Below are positions 8,219 through 16,828 of a DNA stretch of 37,926 nt, one piece after another. Positions within the stretch are counted from its first letter, which is position 1; every line of letters begins with the position of its first letter. Made by a program: the position numbers and the translations under genes. Source of the stretch: Thermodesulfobacteriota bacterium (GTDB lineage Bacteria; Desulfobacterota; DSM-4660; Desulfatiglandales; Desulfatiglandaceae); assembly GCA_028278625.1 (NCBI GenBank), contig JANQDY010000038.1:1-37926 (forward strand). The letters run 5' to 3'. The notes under the pieces were generated by a model. The model saw nothing but the letters and a program-made list of their open reading frames with translations, did not search any database and was not told the DNA's origin.

Positions 8219-9214
8219 CTATTCCTTTCTGAACCGCAACAGATGGTCGCCCAAGCCCACAAAACCCCGGGGCATGAACAGTACCAGAAGAATCACCACA
8301 AGCCCCACAAAAAGCTCCCAATGCTCCGTCATGGTACTGATATAATCCTGCATCAGGATAAAAATCCCCGCTCCCACAATGGGCCCCCACAAACTCCCCA
8401 TACCTCCCAGAAGCACCATCATCAGAACAGCGGCCCCGGCAAAGGCATGCATGGTGGTGGGTCCGATATATCCCCTGTAAAGGATGTAAAGCCCTCCGCT
8501 CAAGCTTGCCAGCAAACAGGCGAATATCCAGCCCAAGAGTTTGAATTTTCGGACATTGATTCCCACAAACGCGGCTCGGTCCTCGTTTTCCCGAATGGCT
8601 TCCAGAACCGATCCGAAAGGGGAATGGATAATCCGCCAGGTGACCAGCAGACAGATGAGGACAATGGCAAGGGTGAGCAAATACATGACCGTGGGATCAC
8701 CGGAATTCCCCAGGACCCATCCTCCCAGGTGCACATCCGGGTGAGGCACACCCATTAATCCGTCGTCGCCGCCGGTGAGATCGTACCATTTCCAGGCCAC
8801 CGTGAAGAACATCATTCCGAAAGCGAGGGTTAAGAGTGCGAATGCCAGTCCTCCGGTCCTGACCTGAACCCAGCCAACGGGCACCGCAATCAGGGTGGTT
8901 CCCATAACGCCCACCAAAAGCGCCAGCCAGATGGACGAGGGTGCCACATGGATCAGGAAGAGCCCCACAATGTAGGCGCCGATGCCCAAGTAGGCGTTAT
9001 GCATGAAGGACAGAAGCCCTGTATATCCCAGCAAAACATCGAGGCTCATGGCCAATAGTCCGTAAATCATCATTTCATTGACCAGGCTGATATAGAATCG
9101 GTTTTGCACCACAAAGGGAAAGAGCGCCAGACAAACGACGATAATCACCAGTGCCAATACCCGAATCGCCGGCCCTGCCCCACTTTTTTTATGAGCGCCA
9201 TTCATCTCTTCCAT
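8219..9214 (-). CDS. livM: branched-chain-type ABC transporter permease LivM
   Basis: Integral membrane permease of 331 aa with about eight to nine hydrophobic segments. The family hallmark GYTGLLSFMHNAYLGIGAY lies near residues 63-81, and RENEDRAAFVGINVRKFK forms the cytoplasmic coupling loop before LivG contact. The ATG starts directly after the livH stop (taaATG) with GGAAGG at suitable distance. It forms the translocation pore together with LivH. Confidence 0.93.
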   Translation of the reverse strand: MEEMNGAHKKSGAGPAIRVLALVIIVVCLALFPFVVQNRFYISLVNEMMIYGLLAMSLDVLLGYTGLLSFMHNAYLGIGAYIVGLFLIHVAPSSIWLALLVGVMGTTLIAVPVGWVQVRTGGLAFALLTLAFGMMFFTVAWKWYDLTGGDDGLMGVPHPDVHLGGWVLGNSGDPTVMYLLTLAIVLICLLVTWRIIHSPFGSVLEAIRENEDRAAFVGINVRKFKLLGWIFACLLASLSGGLYILYRGYIGPTTMHAFAGAAVLMMVLLGGMGSLWGPIVGAGIFILMQDYISTMTEHWELFVGLVVILLVLFMPRGFVGLGDHLLRFRKE

Positions 9215-10090
9215 TTATTCAAACCTTCCTTCTCCCAGAAGTCCGCGGGGCATGAATGCCAGTATCACCGCCATCATCATATAGACGATCACCATGGCCA
9301 GATCCGTCACAAAAAACTCCGCAAGGGTTTGCACGACGCCAATGAGCAACGCCGCCACAACAGCCCCCCGGAGACTCCCCAAACCGCCGATGACAATCAC
9401 CACAAAGGAACTCAGCAGCATTTCATGCCCCATGATGGGATCGATGGTATAAAGGGGCCCGGCGATCACTCCCGCGATTCCCGCGAGAATACACCCCAGG
9501 GCAAAGGCCCCAACATGCACAAAGGTCATATTGATTCCCATGCAGGAGACCATTTCGGGGATGTGACTGGCGGCCCGAAGGATCAGGCCGATCTTGGTTT
9601 TTCCCAAGAAAACCATCAACCCCCCCATGGCGGCCGCGGTGACCAGCAGGGTTACGATTCTGAAGACCGGATAGTGGGTCCCCAAAATGGGAAGGGTCTG
9701 TTTCATGAAGGCCGGCAGTTCAATAAACCGCGGCTCATTCCCCCAGAAGTACTTGATGAGACCGTCCAGGAAGAACATGAGTCCATAGGTCAGAATGAGG
9801 GTATAGATGATGGACCGTTTCCGCATGGGTGCAATCACTGCCCGTTCGATGATAAGCCCCAGAACGGCGATGATAATGGGCGCAACAATGAGGGCCACGA
9901 AAAAATTGAGCCCCACGGAAACAAGGGTATATCCGGCATAGGCACCCAAAGCATACAGGGACCCGTGGGCCAGGTTCATGACCCGGCTCAAACCGTATAT
10001 GATGTTAAGACCGATGGCGACAATCAGAAACACACCACTCAAAACAAGACTGTTCAACACGATGTCCACGGAAGTGGCAAGAACACTCAT
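9215..10090 (-). CDS. livH: branched-chain-type ABC transporter permease LivH
   Basis: Permease of 291 aa with seven to eight membrane spans. The family motif IYGLSRVMNLAHGSLYALGA lies near residues 31-50, and the late GGLGSLRGAVV segment is also typical. A GAGGGGGA ribosome site precedes ATG 10090. It is separated from the binding-protein gene by 120 bases containing a strong hairpin, while the downstream liv genes abut directly. Confidence 0.93.
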   Translation of the reverse strand: MSVLATSVDIVLNSLVLSGVFLIVAIGLNIIYGLSRVMNLAHGSLYALGAYAGYTLVSVGLNFFVALIVAPIIIAVLGLIIERAVIAPMRKRSIIYTLILTYGLMFFLDGLIKYFWGNEPRFIELPAFMKQTLPILGTHYPVFRIVTLLVTAAAMGGLMVFLGKTKIGLILRAASHIPEMVSCMGINMTFVHVGAFALGCILAGIAGVIAGPLYTIDPIMGHEMLLSSFVVIVIGGLGSLRGAVVAALLIGVVQTLAEFFVTDLAMVIVYMMMAVILAFMPRGLLGEGRFE

Positions 10091-10111
10091 GATTCCCCCT
10101 CATTGGCTCAT

Positions 10112-10155
10112 GGCTGACGGTTTTTGGGCGGTTATGGTGCGCCAAACCGTCAGCC
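10112..10155 (-). promoter_or_regulatory. intercistronic hairpin between livJ-type gene and livH
   Basis: Perfect 12-bp arms GGCTGACGGTTT (10112-10123) and AAACCGTCAGCC (10144-10155) with a GGCG/CGCC inner extension. No run of U follows on the transcribed strand, so it is not a classic terminator. Similar stems after binding-protein genes stabilise the upstream mRNA and make the binding protein more abundant than the membrane parts; that role here is inferred. Confidence 0.6.
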
Positions 10156-10212
10156 GTGATACGAAATGCGGCTGGCGGAAGTATCTTGTCCGCCTGCAAT
10201 CATTTTTGTCGT

Positions 10213-11403
10213 TTATTCAGGAGGTCCCAGTTCTTTCGCGCTGAAAGTATGGATGACCTTCATGTAGATTTTGGCTCCGTACGGGTTCCCCGGTGCGCGA
10301 GCGGTTTCGGTGAGAACTGCATCATTTCGCATGCAGTTGTCTTTGGGCGATATGCGAACCACGCCGTAGGGACCGTCAAAGCTGATCCCGCGCAACGCAT
10401 CCGCGATCTTTTGGGGATCGGTTGAACCCGCCTTTTCAATGGCATTGAACAGGTTCATGGCGCCCACATAGCTGTGGCATGCGGCATCCGAAGGAATCGT
10501 GTTGAATTTCTTCCAGAAAGCGCCCTCCCATGCATCCGACTTTGGATTGTTCACATCCCAGCACCAGTCTGATGCTCCGAAAATACCGATGCAGGCATCG
10601 CCGCCGGCTTCCAGTTCCAAGGGACCGGGTGCCGCACCGGACACGATTCGGGCGTATTTTTGAATACCGAAATCATAGGCTTGTTTGGCAAAAACCGGAA
10701 TGACATTGGTGATCAGGGCAATATAGATACCATCCGCGCCGGAAGCCTTGATCTTACTGATGTAGCTGGACCAGTCTTTTGTCTTGATGGGCGCCCGATC
10801 GAACTTCTCGTTGTAGATCTTGATGCCGTTCTCTTTGGCCAGTTTGATAAATCGCTGGGCCGCATCGTGGCCCCAGGCATAATCGTGGACCAGCACATAA
10901 TAGGTTCTTTTTTTAAGATCTGGTGTCGCGAGAATTCCTTTGACATTCCCCACCGCGGTCTGGTCGTTGGCCAGCTGGCCGCAGCGAAATACCAGGGGAT
11001 TGAGTCCGTAGAACTTGGTTGTCATGACATGGGTGGATAGGAACGGCACATTCAGTTTGTTGATGTTTTTGGCAAGCGCCAGGCCCACGCCGCTGGAAAA
11101 GACGCCGATGAGGGCCTTGCAGTCATCCTTGAATACCAGTTTTTCCGCCTTGCTCACGGCAATGGGCGGTTTTACGCGGGTGTCTTCAACAATCAGGTTG
11201 ATGGGACGGCCCAGAACGGTCTTTTTTTCGTCGGCTGCCATCTGGATGCCCATTTTCATTTCTTCACCACCCTGTGCCACAATACCCGACAGAGGAACCA
11301 GCACACCGATGTTAACCGGTTTTTCGGCCATTGCAGTCATCGGCAACACAAAGAGTATTCCTGCTAACACACAAAAGAGAGATGCTCGGTACCACGCTTT
11401 CAT
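10213..11403 (-). CDS. periplasmic branched-chain-type substrate-binding protein
   Basis: LivJ-like (type I periplasmic fold, Peripla_BP_6) binding protein of 396 aa. The signal peptide covers MKAWYRASLFCVLAGILF to about TAMA-E, followed by VNIGVLVPLSGIVAQGGEE, the usual first strand. ATG 11403 has a strong AAGGAGGAG site; the frame is open further upstream but has no function there. It delivers substrate to LivHMGF. Relatives in anaerobes bind amino acids, aromatic acids or short organic acids, and the sequence alone does not say which. It lies between the Fe-S protein gene and the permease genes. Confidence 0.92.
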   Translation of the reverse strand: MKAWYRASLFCVLAGILFVLPMTAMAEKPVNIGVLVPLSGIVAQGGEEMKMGIQMAADEKKTVLGRPINLIVEDTRVKPPIAVSKAEKLVFKDDCKALIGVFSSGVGLALAKNINKLNVPFLSTHVMTTKFYGLNPLVFRCGQLANDQTAVGNVKGILATPDLKKRTYYVLVHDYAWGHDAAQRFIKLAKENGIKIYNEKFDRAPIKTKDWSSYISKIKASGADGIYIALITNVIPVFAKQAYDFGIQKYARIVSGAAPGPLELEAGGDACIGIFGASDWCWDVNNPKSDAWEGAFWKKFNTIPSDAACHSYVGAMNLFNAIEKAGSTDPQKIADALRGISFDGPYGVVRISPKDNCMRNDAVLTETARAPGNPYGAKIYMKVIHTFSAKELGPPE

Positions 11404-11484
11404 ATTCTCCTCCTTAAAAGTTAGACCCAAAACTCCGATTCTTACCGCGTTGTTCATTGTTTCAGTTTTCGCTATCACCCCCTC

Positions 11485-12801
11485 TTATCCTTCAATCACC
11501 TGATCCAGCAATTCCACCAGATCCACCACCCGCAGATCACTGTTGATCCGTTTGGCACCTTCATTCAGGTTGTAATGGCAGAAAGGACAGATGGAAACCA
11601 TTTTTTCAGCGCCGGTCCGCATCCCCTCCTCAATTCTTCCGGAGGCATTCTTGGCGGACCAGTCACCATATCCGGTCATGACACCGCCACCGCCGCCGCA
11701 GCAATAGGAATTATCCCTGATCCGTTCCATTTCCATCAGTTCCACCCCCGGAATGGCGGTCAAAAGTTCCCTGGGAATGTCATACAGGCACTCTTCCTCG
11801 TTCATACCAACATACGCGCCCTCCCAGAGCTTGGATCCGTCCTCATCCACCTCGAACTTGTTGAGATGTCGTCCCGTATGGCAGGGATCGTGGTAGGTCA
11901 CTTTGAGCGGCAGTTCCCCGGTGAATTTCAGCTGACCCTCCTTAAAAAGACCGTAGAGAAAATCGGTGGTATGGATGACCTGAATGCCGTCCATCAGATT
12001 GTCGTAATCGGAACTCAGAATATAGTCTTTCTTGATGGCCCGGTAACAGCCAGCGCAGGATGTCACGATGGTATTGACGCCTTTTTCCTGGTGGAGTTGG
12101 TGGAATGTCTCAAGGTTGGCTTCGGCCACCCGTTTGAATTCCGCTGCATCGCCGATGCGCATGGCTGTTGAACCGCAGCAGATTTCGTTCTCCCCCAAAA
12201 TGCCGAAATCGAGGCCCAGTTTCTGGAAAATGGAGGCCGTGGCCGTGGGAACCCCTCTGGCCGGCAGGTTAAAAGCACCCGTACATCCCACGTAATAGAG
12301 GATTTCAGCAGGCTGTTTGTTAATATTTTTAATGGGTTTCTTGGCTTTTTTAAAGGGTCTTGTCCAATCGGTTCGAACCCTTCTGGGCCCCTGATAGGGA
12401 TTGTTATAAGCGCTCAAGGATTGAACGATTTTTTTCTGGCTCGGCATGGGCCCCACACCGTCTTCCACGGCTTTCCGCCGCATGGCCTCCATGATTTCCG
12501 GTATGAAGGGCTTGTGGTCCAGTTCACACTGGTTCTGGCAACCGCCGCAAATGGTGCATTTGTACATGGCGTCCAGAAAACTCTCCGTCCATTCCAACTG
12601 GCCGTCCAGAATCCCCCTGGCAAAGGCGATTTTTCCCTTTGACGCCATCATACCGTCAAAACCGAATTCCACGCCTGCCGGGCAGATCTCCCCAAACTGC
12701 GGCGGGGGACCGTACTTGTAGGCGGTCTTGCAGTTCCCGCAGGCCGTGCATCTCCAAATCTTGTCTTCCAACTCCTCAAGGGTGGATATGTCCCATTCCA
12801 T
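11485..12801 (-). CDS. GlcF/HdrD-like Fe-S oxidoreductase subunit (two CCG domains)
   Basis: A cytoplasmic protein of 438 aa. Near the N-terminus are CTACGNCKTAYKY...CPAG and CTICGGCQNQCE, which would hold two Fe-S clusters. The first set is unusual: the third cysteine is followed by a long gap before CP. Two CCG (DUF224) modules follow, with ICCGSTAMRIGD, SCAGCY, DPCHTGR, YCCGGGGG and CPFCHYN. It would accept electrons from the adjacent GlcD-like flavoprotein and pass them on, as GlcF does for glycolate oxidase. ATG 12801 is preferred because GGAGGT lies just ahead; ATG 12813 is an alternative. A second protein of this type is encoded at 22823-24283. Confidence 0.87.
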   Translation of the reverse strand: MEWDISTLEELEDKIWRCTACGNCKTAYKYGPPPQFGEICPAGVEFGFDGMMASKGKIAFARGILDGQLEWTESFLDAMYKCTICGGCQNQCELDHKPFIPEIMEAMRRKAVEDGVGPMPSQKKIVQSLSAYNNPYQGPRRVRTDWTRPFKKAKKPIKNINKQPAEILYYVGCTGAFNLPARGVPTATASIFQKLGLDFGILGENEICCGSTAMRIGDAAEFKRVAEANLETFHQLHQEKGVNTIVTSCAGCYRAIKKDYILSSDYDNLMDGIQVIHTTDFLYGLFKEGQLKFTGELPLKVTYHDPCHTGRHLNKFEVDEDGSKLWEGAYVGMNEEECLYDIPRELLTAIPGVELMEMERIRDNSYCCGGGGGVMTGYGDWSAKNASGRIEEGMRTGAEKMVSICPFCHYNLNEGAKRINSDLRVVDLVELLDQVIEG

Positions 12802-12847
12802 ACTGACCTCCATGATTCATTTCAAAAAGGACCGGCAACATTGCTTT

Positions 12848-14284
12848 TCAGAATCCCAGTTTTCCCGTATTCATGATATCATTCGGATCGAGCAACTCCT
12901 TTACCCGCTTTAGCAGCATCAGATACCCCGGGTGGGCCCGCTTGTTGATCTCCCTCGCAAAGTCCACCGGCGGTTTATAAGGAATGCCGCCGGCATCCAG
13001 ATCCACTTTCAGGCATTCGATGATCGCTTTCCGTGCATTTTCCGTTGCCTCGGCACTCTTCTTGTTAAAAGGGACCATGGCCCTCAGCATGCCGTAATGG
13101 ACGCCCCGATAATTGGTGGCCCGAACGGAGGGGGAAAGGTTGTGATCGATGAGTATCTTCTTCCACGCATTGTACACGGGCGCCCACTTGTTCACGGGGG
13201 TAAAGGTCCCCGGCCAGGAAATGCCGCCACCGGCCATTTTCGTGTAGTTCTTTGTGGATCCCACAATCTGGCTGGGAAGTTGGGTCCTTGCCCGAAGGGC
13301 TTCCTCGGGATATTCCGCATATTGAATGGAGGTTCCCTTTTTCTGCTCTTCCGTTAACACGGTCTGCCAGATCTCTTCCCGGGCTTCTTTCTCCTTTTCC
13401 GTCCAGGAAAAGGTGGTGCCGAAATTGAACCATTCGGGTGCGTCATCCGGTTTCGGAATGTAGGGGGAAGGGATGGGAACCTGCGCCAGCCACCAGGAGA
13501 CAGCCGTCAGATCGTCACAGATTTCGTAGTTGCCCAGATTGACCATGTAGGAGACCATGTCTTCGATGTTCTGGGTGGAAACGGTAAAGACCTTCAATAC
13601 CGGCGGAATGGGATGTACGCGCAGCCCTACCTTTGTCACCACCCCGCTGGTCCCGAGCCATCCCTTGAAAAGCCCGTCCAATTGGGGAAGGGGGAGCACA
13701 CTGTGCCAGGCGTGTTCCTGGATGGCACAGGAGCCGACCCTCACCAGTTCCCCGGTGGGCAACACCACCTCCATGCTGGTAATCTCTTCGCTGTTGAGAC
13801 CGTAACGCCCGCTTAAGCCCCCGATGCCGTGGTTGAGGGCGCAGGAAGAGGATGAAGCGGAAGGGGGCCCCACGGGCCAACTCCACCGCAGGTTGTGCTT
13901 GTACAGCTCCGTCGCGAGCTGTGCGTGGCTGACGCCCGGTTCGACAATGGCGTAGTGGGACTCGGTATCGATCCTGATGATCCTGTTCATGCGTTTTAAA
14001 TCCAGCAGGATGCCCCCTTCTTCAGGGATACACAGCCCGCCGATATTGCTCCCGGCCGTGTAGGGGATTACCGGAATTTTTTCCTGGTTGGCAAATTTCA
14101 TGAGCGCTTGGATCTGTTCCACGGTCGTGGCCATCACCACATAATCGGGCAATTTCGGCGCCACGAAGGTAAGGTCGTAGGAATAGGCATAGCGGATATG
14201 CTTTTCCGCGGTGGCGTTCTCCTTTCCAACAATGGATATAAGTTCTTCCAGGATTTTGTCTTCCGACTTTGTAACGGCAACCAT
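12848..14284 (-). CDS. FAD-binding oxidoreductase, GlcD/D-lactate dehydrogenase type
   Basis: VAO/PCMH-fold flavoprotein of 478 aa. The FAD-binding part includes PYTAGSNIGGLCIPEEGGIL (near 72-91) and CALNHGIGGLSGRYGL; the C-terminal LDPNDIMNTGKLGF is the standard end of the FAD-oxidase C domain. It oxidises a 2-hydroxy acid or an alcohol group to a carbonyl. GGAGG lies nine bases before ATG 14284; a GTG nine bases upstream is too close to that site. Paired with the downstream Fe-S gene it resembles GlcDF or LutA/DLD systems. The substrate pocket cannot be assigned from sequence; the neighbouring semialdehyde dehydrogenase suggests that the product is an aldehyde or oxo acid. Confidence 0.87.
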   Translation of the reverse strand: MVAVTKSEDKILEELISIVGKENATAEKHIRYAYSYDLTFVAPKLPDYVVMATTVEQIQALMKFANQEKIPVIPYTAGSNIGGLCIPEEGGILLDLKRMNRIIRIDTESHYAIVEPGVSHAQLATELYKHNLRWSWPVGPPSASSSSCALNHGIGGLSGRYGLNSEEITSMEVVLPTGELVRVGSCAIQEHAWHSVLPLPQLDGLFKGWLGTSGVVTKVGLRVHPIPPVLKVFTVSTQNIEDMVSYMVNLGNYEICDDLTAVSWWLAQVPIPSPYIPKPDDAPEWFNFGTTFSWTEKEKEAREEIWQTVLTEEQKKGTSIQYAEYPEEALRARTQLPSQIVGSTKNYTKMAGGGISWPGTFTPVNKWAPVYNAWKKILIDHNLSPSVRATNYRGVHYGMLRAMVPFNKKSAEATENARKAIIECLKVDLDAGGIPYKPPVDFAREINKRAHPGYLMLLKRVKELLDPNDIMNTGKLGF

Positions 14285-14314
14285 TTTTCTCACCCTCCGT
14301 AAATAGTGTGAAGG

Positions 14315-15853
14315 TTATTTAGAATCCGTCGGCATGGAACTGATGGTGCCATCCCATGTGTCCACCTTGCCACTTACTTCCATGTCCTCGGGGAACCAGG
14401 TGGCGGTCACATTTTTCTGTTCCGTATAGAAGCGAATCCCGTCCATGCCCATCACGTGCAGGTCACCGAAGAAAGAATCCTTGTGGCCGGTAAATCCGAA
14501 GATTCCCAGGGGTACCGGAATCCCCACATTGATCCCCACCATCCCCGCATGGGTTTTCTTGGCAAACTCCCGCGCATAATAGCCGTTTTGGGTGTAGATC
14601 ACCGAACCGTTGGCAAACCGGCTGGCGTTCATGATGGCCAGGCCCTCTTCAAAACCGTTGACCCGCTTGATGCAAAGGACCGGGCCGAAGATTTCCTCGC
14701 GTCCCACGGACATCTCCTCGGTGACCTTGTCAAAGATGGATGGCGCAAGAAAAAACCCGTTTTCATATCCCGGCACCACGGGATTCCTGCCGTCCACGAC
14801 CAATTCGGCCCCTTCGTCAATGCCCGTCTGAATCCAGTCGGTGATAAACTTTAAGTGCCCCTCGTTCATGATGGGGCCCATGCCGGTATTGGGATCGTAG
14901 GCAGGTCCCAAATTGAGTTCCCCGATGAATTTCTTTAAGAGCCCAATCAAATCGTCGGCAATGCAATCCTCCACCACAACCACCGGACAGGCCATGCACC
15001 GGGCACCGGCACACCCGCAATAGGCATTGATAATCCCCCGGGCCGTCCGTTCCAGTTTACAGTCGCGAAGGACCAATGCGTGGTTCTTGGCTTCGGTCAA
15101 CGCCTGAACCCTTTTGCCATTGGCGGCCGCGGTGGCATAAATATGACGTCCCACCTTGGTGGATCCCACAAAAGTGACCCCCTTCACATCCGGATGTCTT
15201 AGAAGTATCTCTGCTTCATTTCGGCTGGTGGTCACCAGATTCACGACGCCATCGGGCAGGCCCGCTTCCTGCCACAGCTCCAGCAGGCGCATGGAGGATT
15301 GGGGCACAAAGCTGGCGGCTTTCAGCACAATGGTATTCCCCGTGGCAATGCACAAGGGCGTCATCCACCCGTGGGGGATCATGGCCGGGAAGTTCCAGGG
15401 AGCGATGCCCGCAAAGACACCCAAGGGCTCGTTGTACATGACCGTGTCATATCCCACACTCACGTTCATGCCCGAGACCCCCTTCATGAGATGGGGAATC
15501 CCGCAGGCAAACTCCACCACCTCATTGACTTTCAGGACGTCCCCCATGGACTCGGTCCAGTTCTTCCCCTCTTCACTGCACAGAAGATGGGTCAGTTCTT
15601 CCAGATGCTCGTCCACCAATGCTTTCATTCGATACAAGACCTGAACCCGTTTGGATGCAGGGGTATCGGCCCACTCGGGGAATGCCGCTTTGGCGGCGGC
15701 AATGGCTGACTCAACCTCATCGGCGGTACAACAGGGAGCCTTTGCAATGATCTCCCCCGTGGAAGGGTTGTAGCAATCCATGTACTTATCCGTTTTGGAC
15801 TCCAGCCATTGGCCGCCAACGCAATATTTTAATTTTTTCGGTTCGTTAGACAT
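14315..15853 (-). CDS. CoA-acylating methylmalonate-semialdehyde dehydrogenase-like enzyme
   Basis: Aldehyde dehydrogenase of 512 aa in the MmsA/IolA group, which makes acyl-CoA plus NADH from a semialdehyde. FVGSTKVGRHIYATAAANGK and AKNHALV are characteristic of MmsA, and the catalytic cysteine sits in GARCMACPVV. ATG 15853 has an AAGGAG site and lies inside the last codons of the GntR gene (8-base overlap), so regulator and enzyme are translationally coupled. A longer frame runs upstream into the regulator but has no support. With the GlcD-like oxidase it could turn a hydroxylated compound into an acyl-CoA. The true substrate may differ from methylmalonate semialdehyde. Confidence 0.88.
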   Translation of the reverse strand: MSNEPKKLKYCVGGQWLESKTDKYMDCYNPSTGEIIAKAPCCTADEVESAIAAAKAAFPEWADTPASKRVQVLYRMKALVDEHLEELTHLLCSEEGKNWTESMGDVLKVNEVVEFACGIPHLMKGVSGMNVSVGYDTVMYNEPLGVFAGIAPWNFPAMIPHGWMTPLCIATGNTIVLKAASFVPQSSMRLLELWQEAGLPDGVVNLVTTSRNEAEILLRHPDVKGVTFVGSTKVGRHIYATAAANGKRVQALTEAKNHALVLRDCKLERTARGIINAYCGCAGARCMACPVVVVEDCIADDLIGLLKKFIGELNLGPAYDPNTGMGPIMNEGHLKFITDWIQTGIDEGAELVVDGRNPVVPGYENGFFLAPSIFDKVTEEMSVGREEIFGPVLCIKRVNGFEEGLAIMNASRFANGSVIYTQNGYYAREFAKKTHAGMVGINVGIPVPLGIFGFTGHKDSFFGDLHVMGMDGIRFYTEQKNVTATWFPEDMEVSGKVDTWDGTISSMPTDSK

Positions 15854-16613
15854 TTTCATCTCCTTCATGAAAAGTTGTTTGGTTAGTAAATACCAGTTCC
15901 TTGGGATCAAAGGGGACGCTCTCATCCACACTGCAGAGGGCCTTTCCAACCTCCAGCAGATCGTGGGTCATGGCAATCCCAGCCGCAAGAGAATCCTTCT
16001 CTATGAGACATTCCAGAATCTTCTCATGGGCCTGGCGCACTTCCGCGTAGAAATCGCGTCCCAGATTCAACTGTTTCTTGATGTCTTCCAGCAGATTATC
16101 CACAAAATCGATGAGCAGCGTAAGCAGGGTGTTGCCCGCCATTCTGGCCAGATACCGATGAAATCCGATCTCTTTTGAAAGTTCGCTTCTCGGGGGTTCG
16201 ATGGTTCCCCCGATAATTTTTTTCAGGTTTGATACATCCTCTGGTGTGGCTTTGGAAGCGGCAATGCGCGCAACCGACGGCTCAATGAGGTACCGCAGCA
16301 TGGTGATTTCCCGAACCGAGACCTGTTGAAAATGAACAAAATTGATGAGGCTGTGAATGGTGGTTTTCATATCCACTTCCGCAACAAAGGTGCCACCACC
16401 CGTCCCTTTTCGAATTTCGATAAGCCCCAGCACTTCCAAAACCCTCAAAGCCTCCCGCATGGTGGCTTTGCTGACTTCAAACTGCTCCATCAGTTCCTTT
16501 TCGGAAGCCAGCCTGTCGCCGGGTTTCAATTGCCCCGAAAGGATGGCATCCCTTATCTGCCCGATGATTTTGTCTGAAACCTTTTCTGATTTGGTGGCGG
16601 TTTTAAATATCAT
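15846..16613 (-). CDS. GntR-family (FadR/FCD) transcriptional regulator
   Basis: Regulator of 255 aa with an N-terminal winged helix (SEKELMEQFEVSKATMREAL near residues 37-56) and a helical FCD ligand-binding domain from about residue 100. The likely metal-site histidines lie in FHRYLA, AHEKIL and MTHDLL. Proteins of this family usually repress the operon next to them and are released by its substrate or an intermediate. It is the first gene of the minus-strand catabolic operon and faces the divergent redox operon across 215 bases, so it may control both. Confidence 0.9.
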   Translation of the reverse strand: MIFKTATKSEKVSDKIIGQIRDAILSGQLKPGDRLASEKELMEQFEVSKATMREALRVLEVLGLIEIRKGTGGGTFVAEVDMKTTIHSLINFVHFQQVSVREITMLRYLIEPSVARIAASKATPEDVSNLKKIIGGTIEPPRSELSKEIGFHRYLARMAGNTLLTLLIDFVDNLLEDIKKQLNLGRDFYAEVRQAHEKILECLIEKDSLAAGIAMTHDLLEVGKALCSVDESVPFDPKELVFTNQTTFHEGDENV

Positions 16614-16654
16614 GGAGTTTCATTTGTGAGGTTTTCATTTTTTGCATGGGTACA

Positions 16655-16683
16655 GAAATACAGAAGCAAACGGGTTGTGTCAA
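16655..16683 (-). promoter_or_regulatory. candidate sigma70-type promoter for the gntR-liv operon
   Basis: On the minus strand a perfect TTGACA (16678-16683) is followed after 17 bases by TATTTC (16655-16660), about 42 bases before the gntR start codon. The spacing is ideal and the -10 box imperfect. The AT-rich repeat block lies immediately upstream. Confidence 0.5.
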
Positions 16684-16687
16684 GGAA

Positions 16688-16721
16688 AATATTATAATAT
16701 TATAAATGTTATAAATATTAT
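16688..16721. repeat. AT-rich dyad and direct-repeat block in the divergent control region
   Basis: It contains the perfect palindrome AATATTATAATATT (16688-16701), inverted arms ATAATAT/ATATTAT (16694-16700 and 16715-16721), and TTATAAAT repeated at 16700-16707 and 16709-16716. It sits exactly between two opposed TTGACA boxes and could act as a shared UP element or as a binding site for a regulator or nucleoid protein. Confidence 0.55.
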
Positions 16722-16750
16722 TTGACATTCTCTCCACACCCATATATGAA
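16722..16750 (+). promoter_or_regulatory. candidate promoter of the redox operon, with possible FCD-GntR site
   Basis: TTGACA (16722-16727), a 17-base spacer and TATGAA (16745-16750) form a good sigma70-type promoter about 80 bases ahead of the ferredoxin gene. Directly after the -10 box, TGGTGGTACTG (16751-16761) matches the TnGTnnnACnA operator pattern known for FadR-type regulators except for the last base. Binding there would block initiation; this is inferred. Confidence 0.5.
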
Positions 16751-16828
16751 TGGTGGTACTGAGACATCCGGCTTATTCAGATAGCACAACCATCAGCAAA
16801 GAACCTTAATATCCAGGGAGGTTTTACA

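Noticed and set aside
9104..10117. 337-codon open frame antisense to livH/livM
   Set aside because: The opposite strand encodes a clear permease; the antisense product is His/Gln/Gly-rich low-complexity sequence without domain similarity, typical of a GC-biased shadow frame.
16688..16721. Short repeats as a CRISPR or origin-type iteron array
   Set aside because: There are only two 8-bp units in a promoter region, without spacers, DnaA boxes or neighbouring replication genes.
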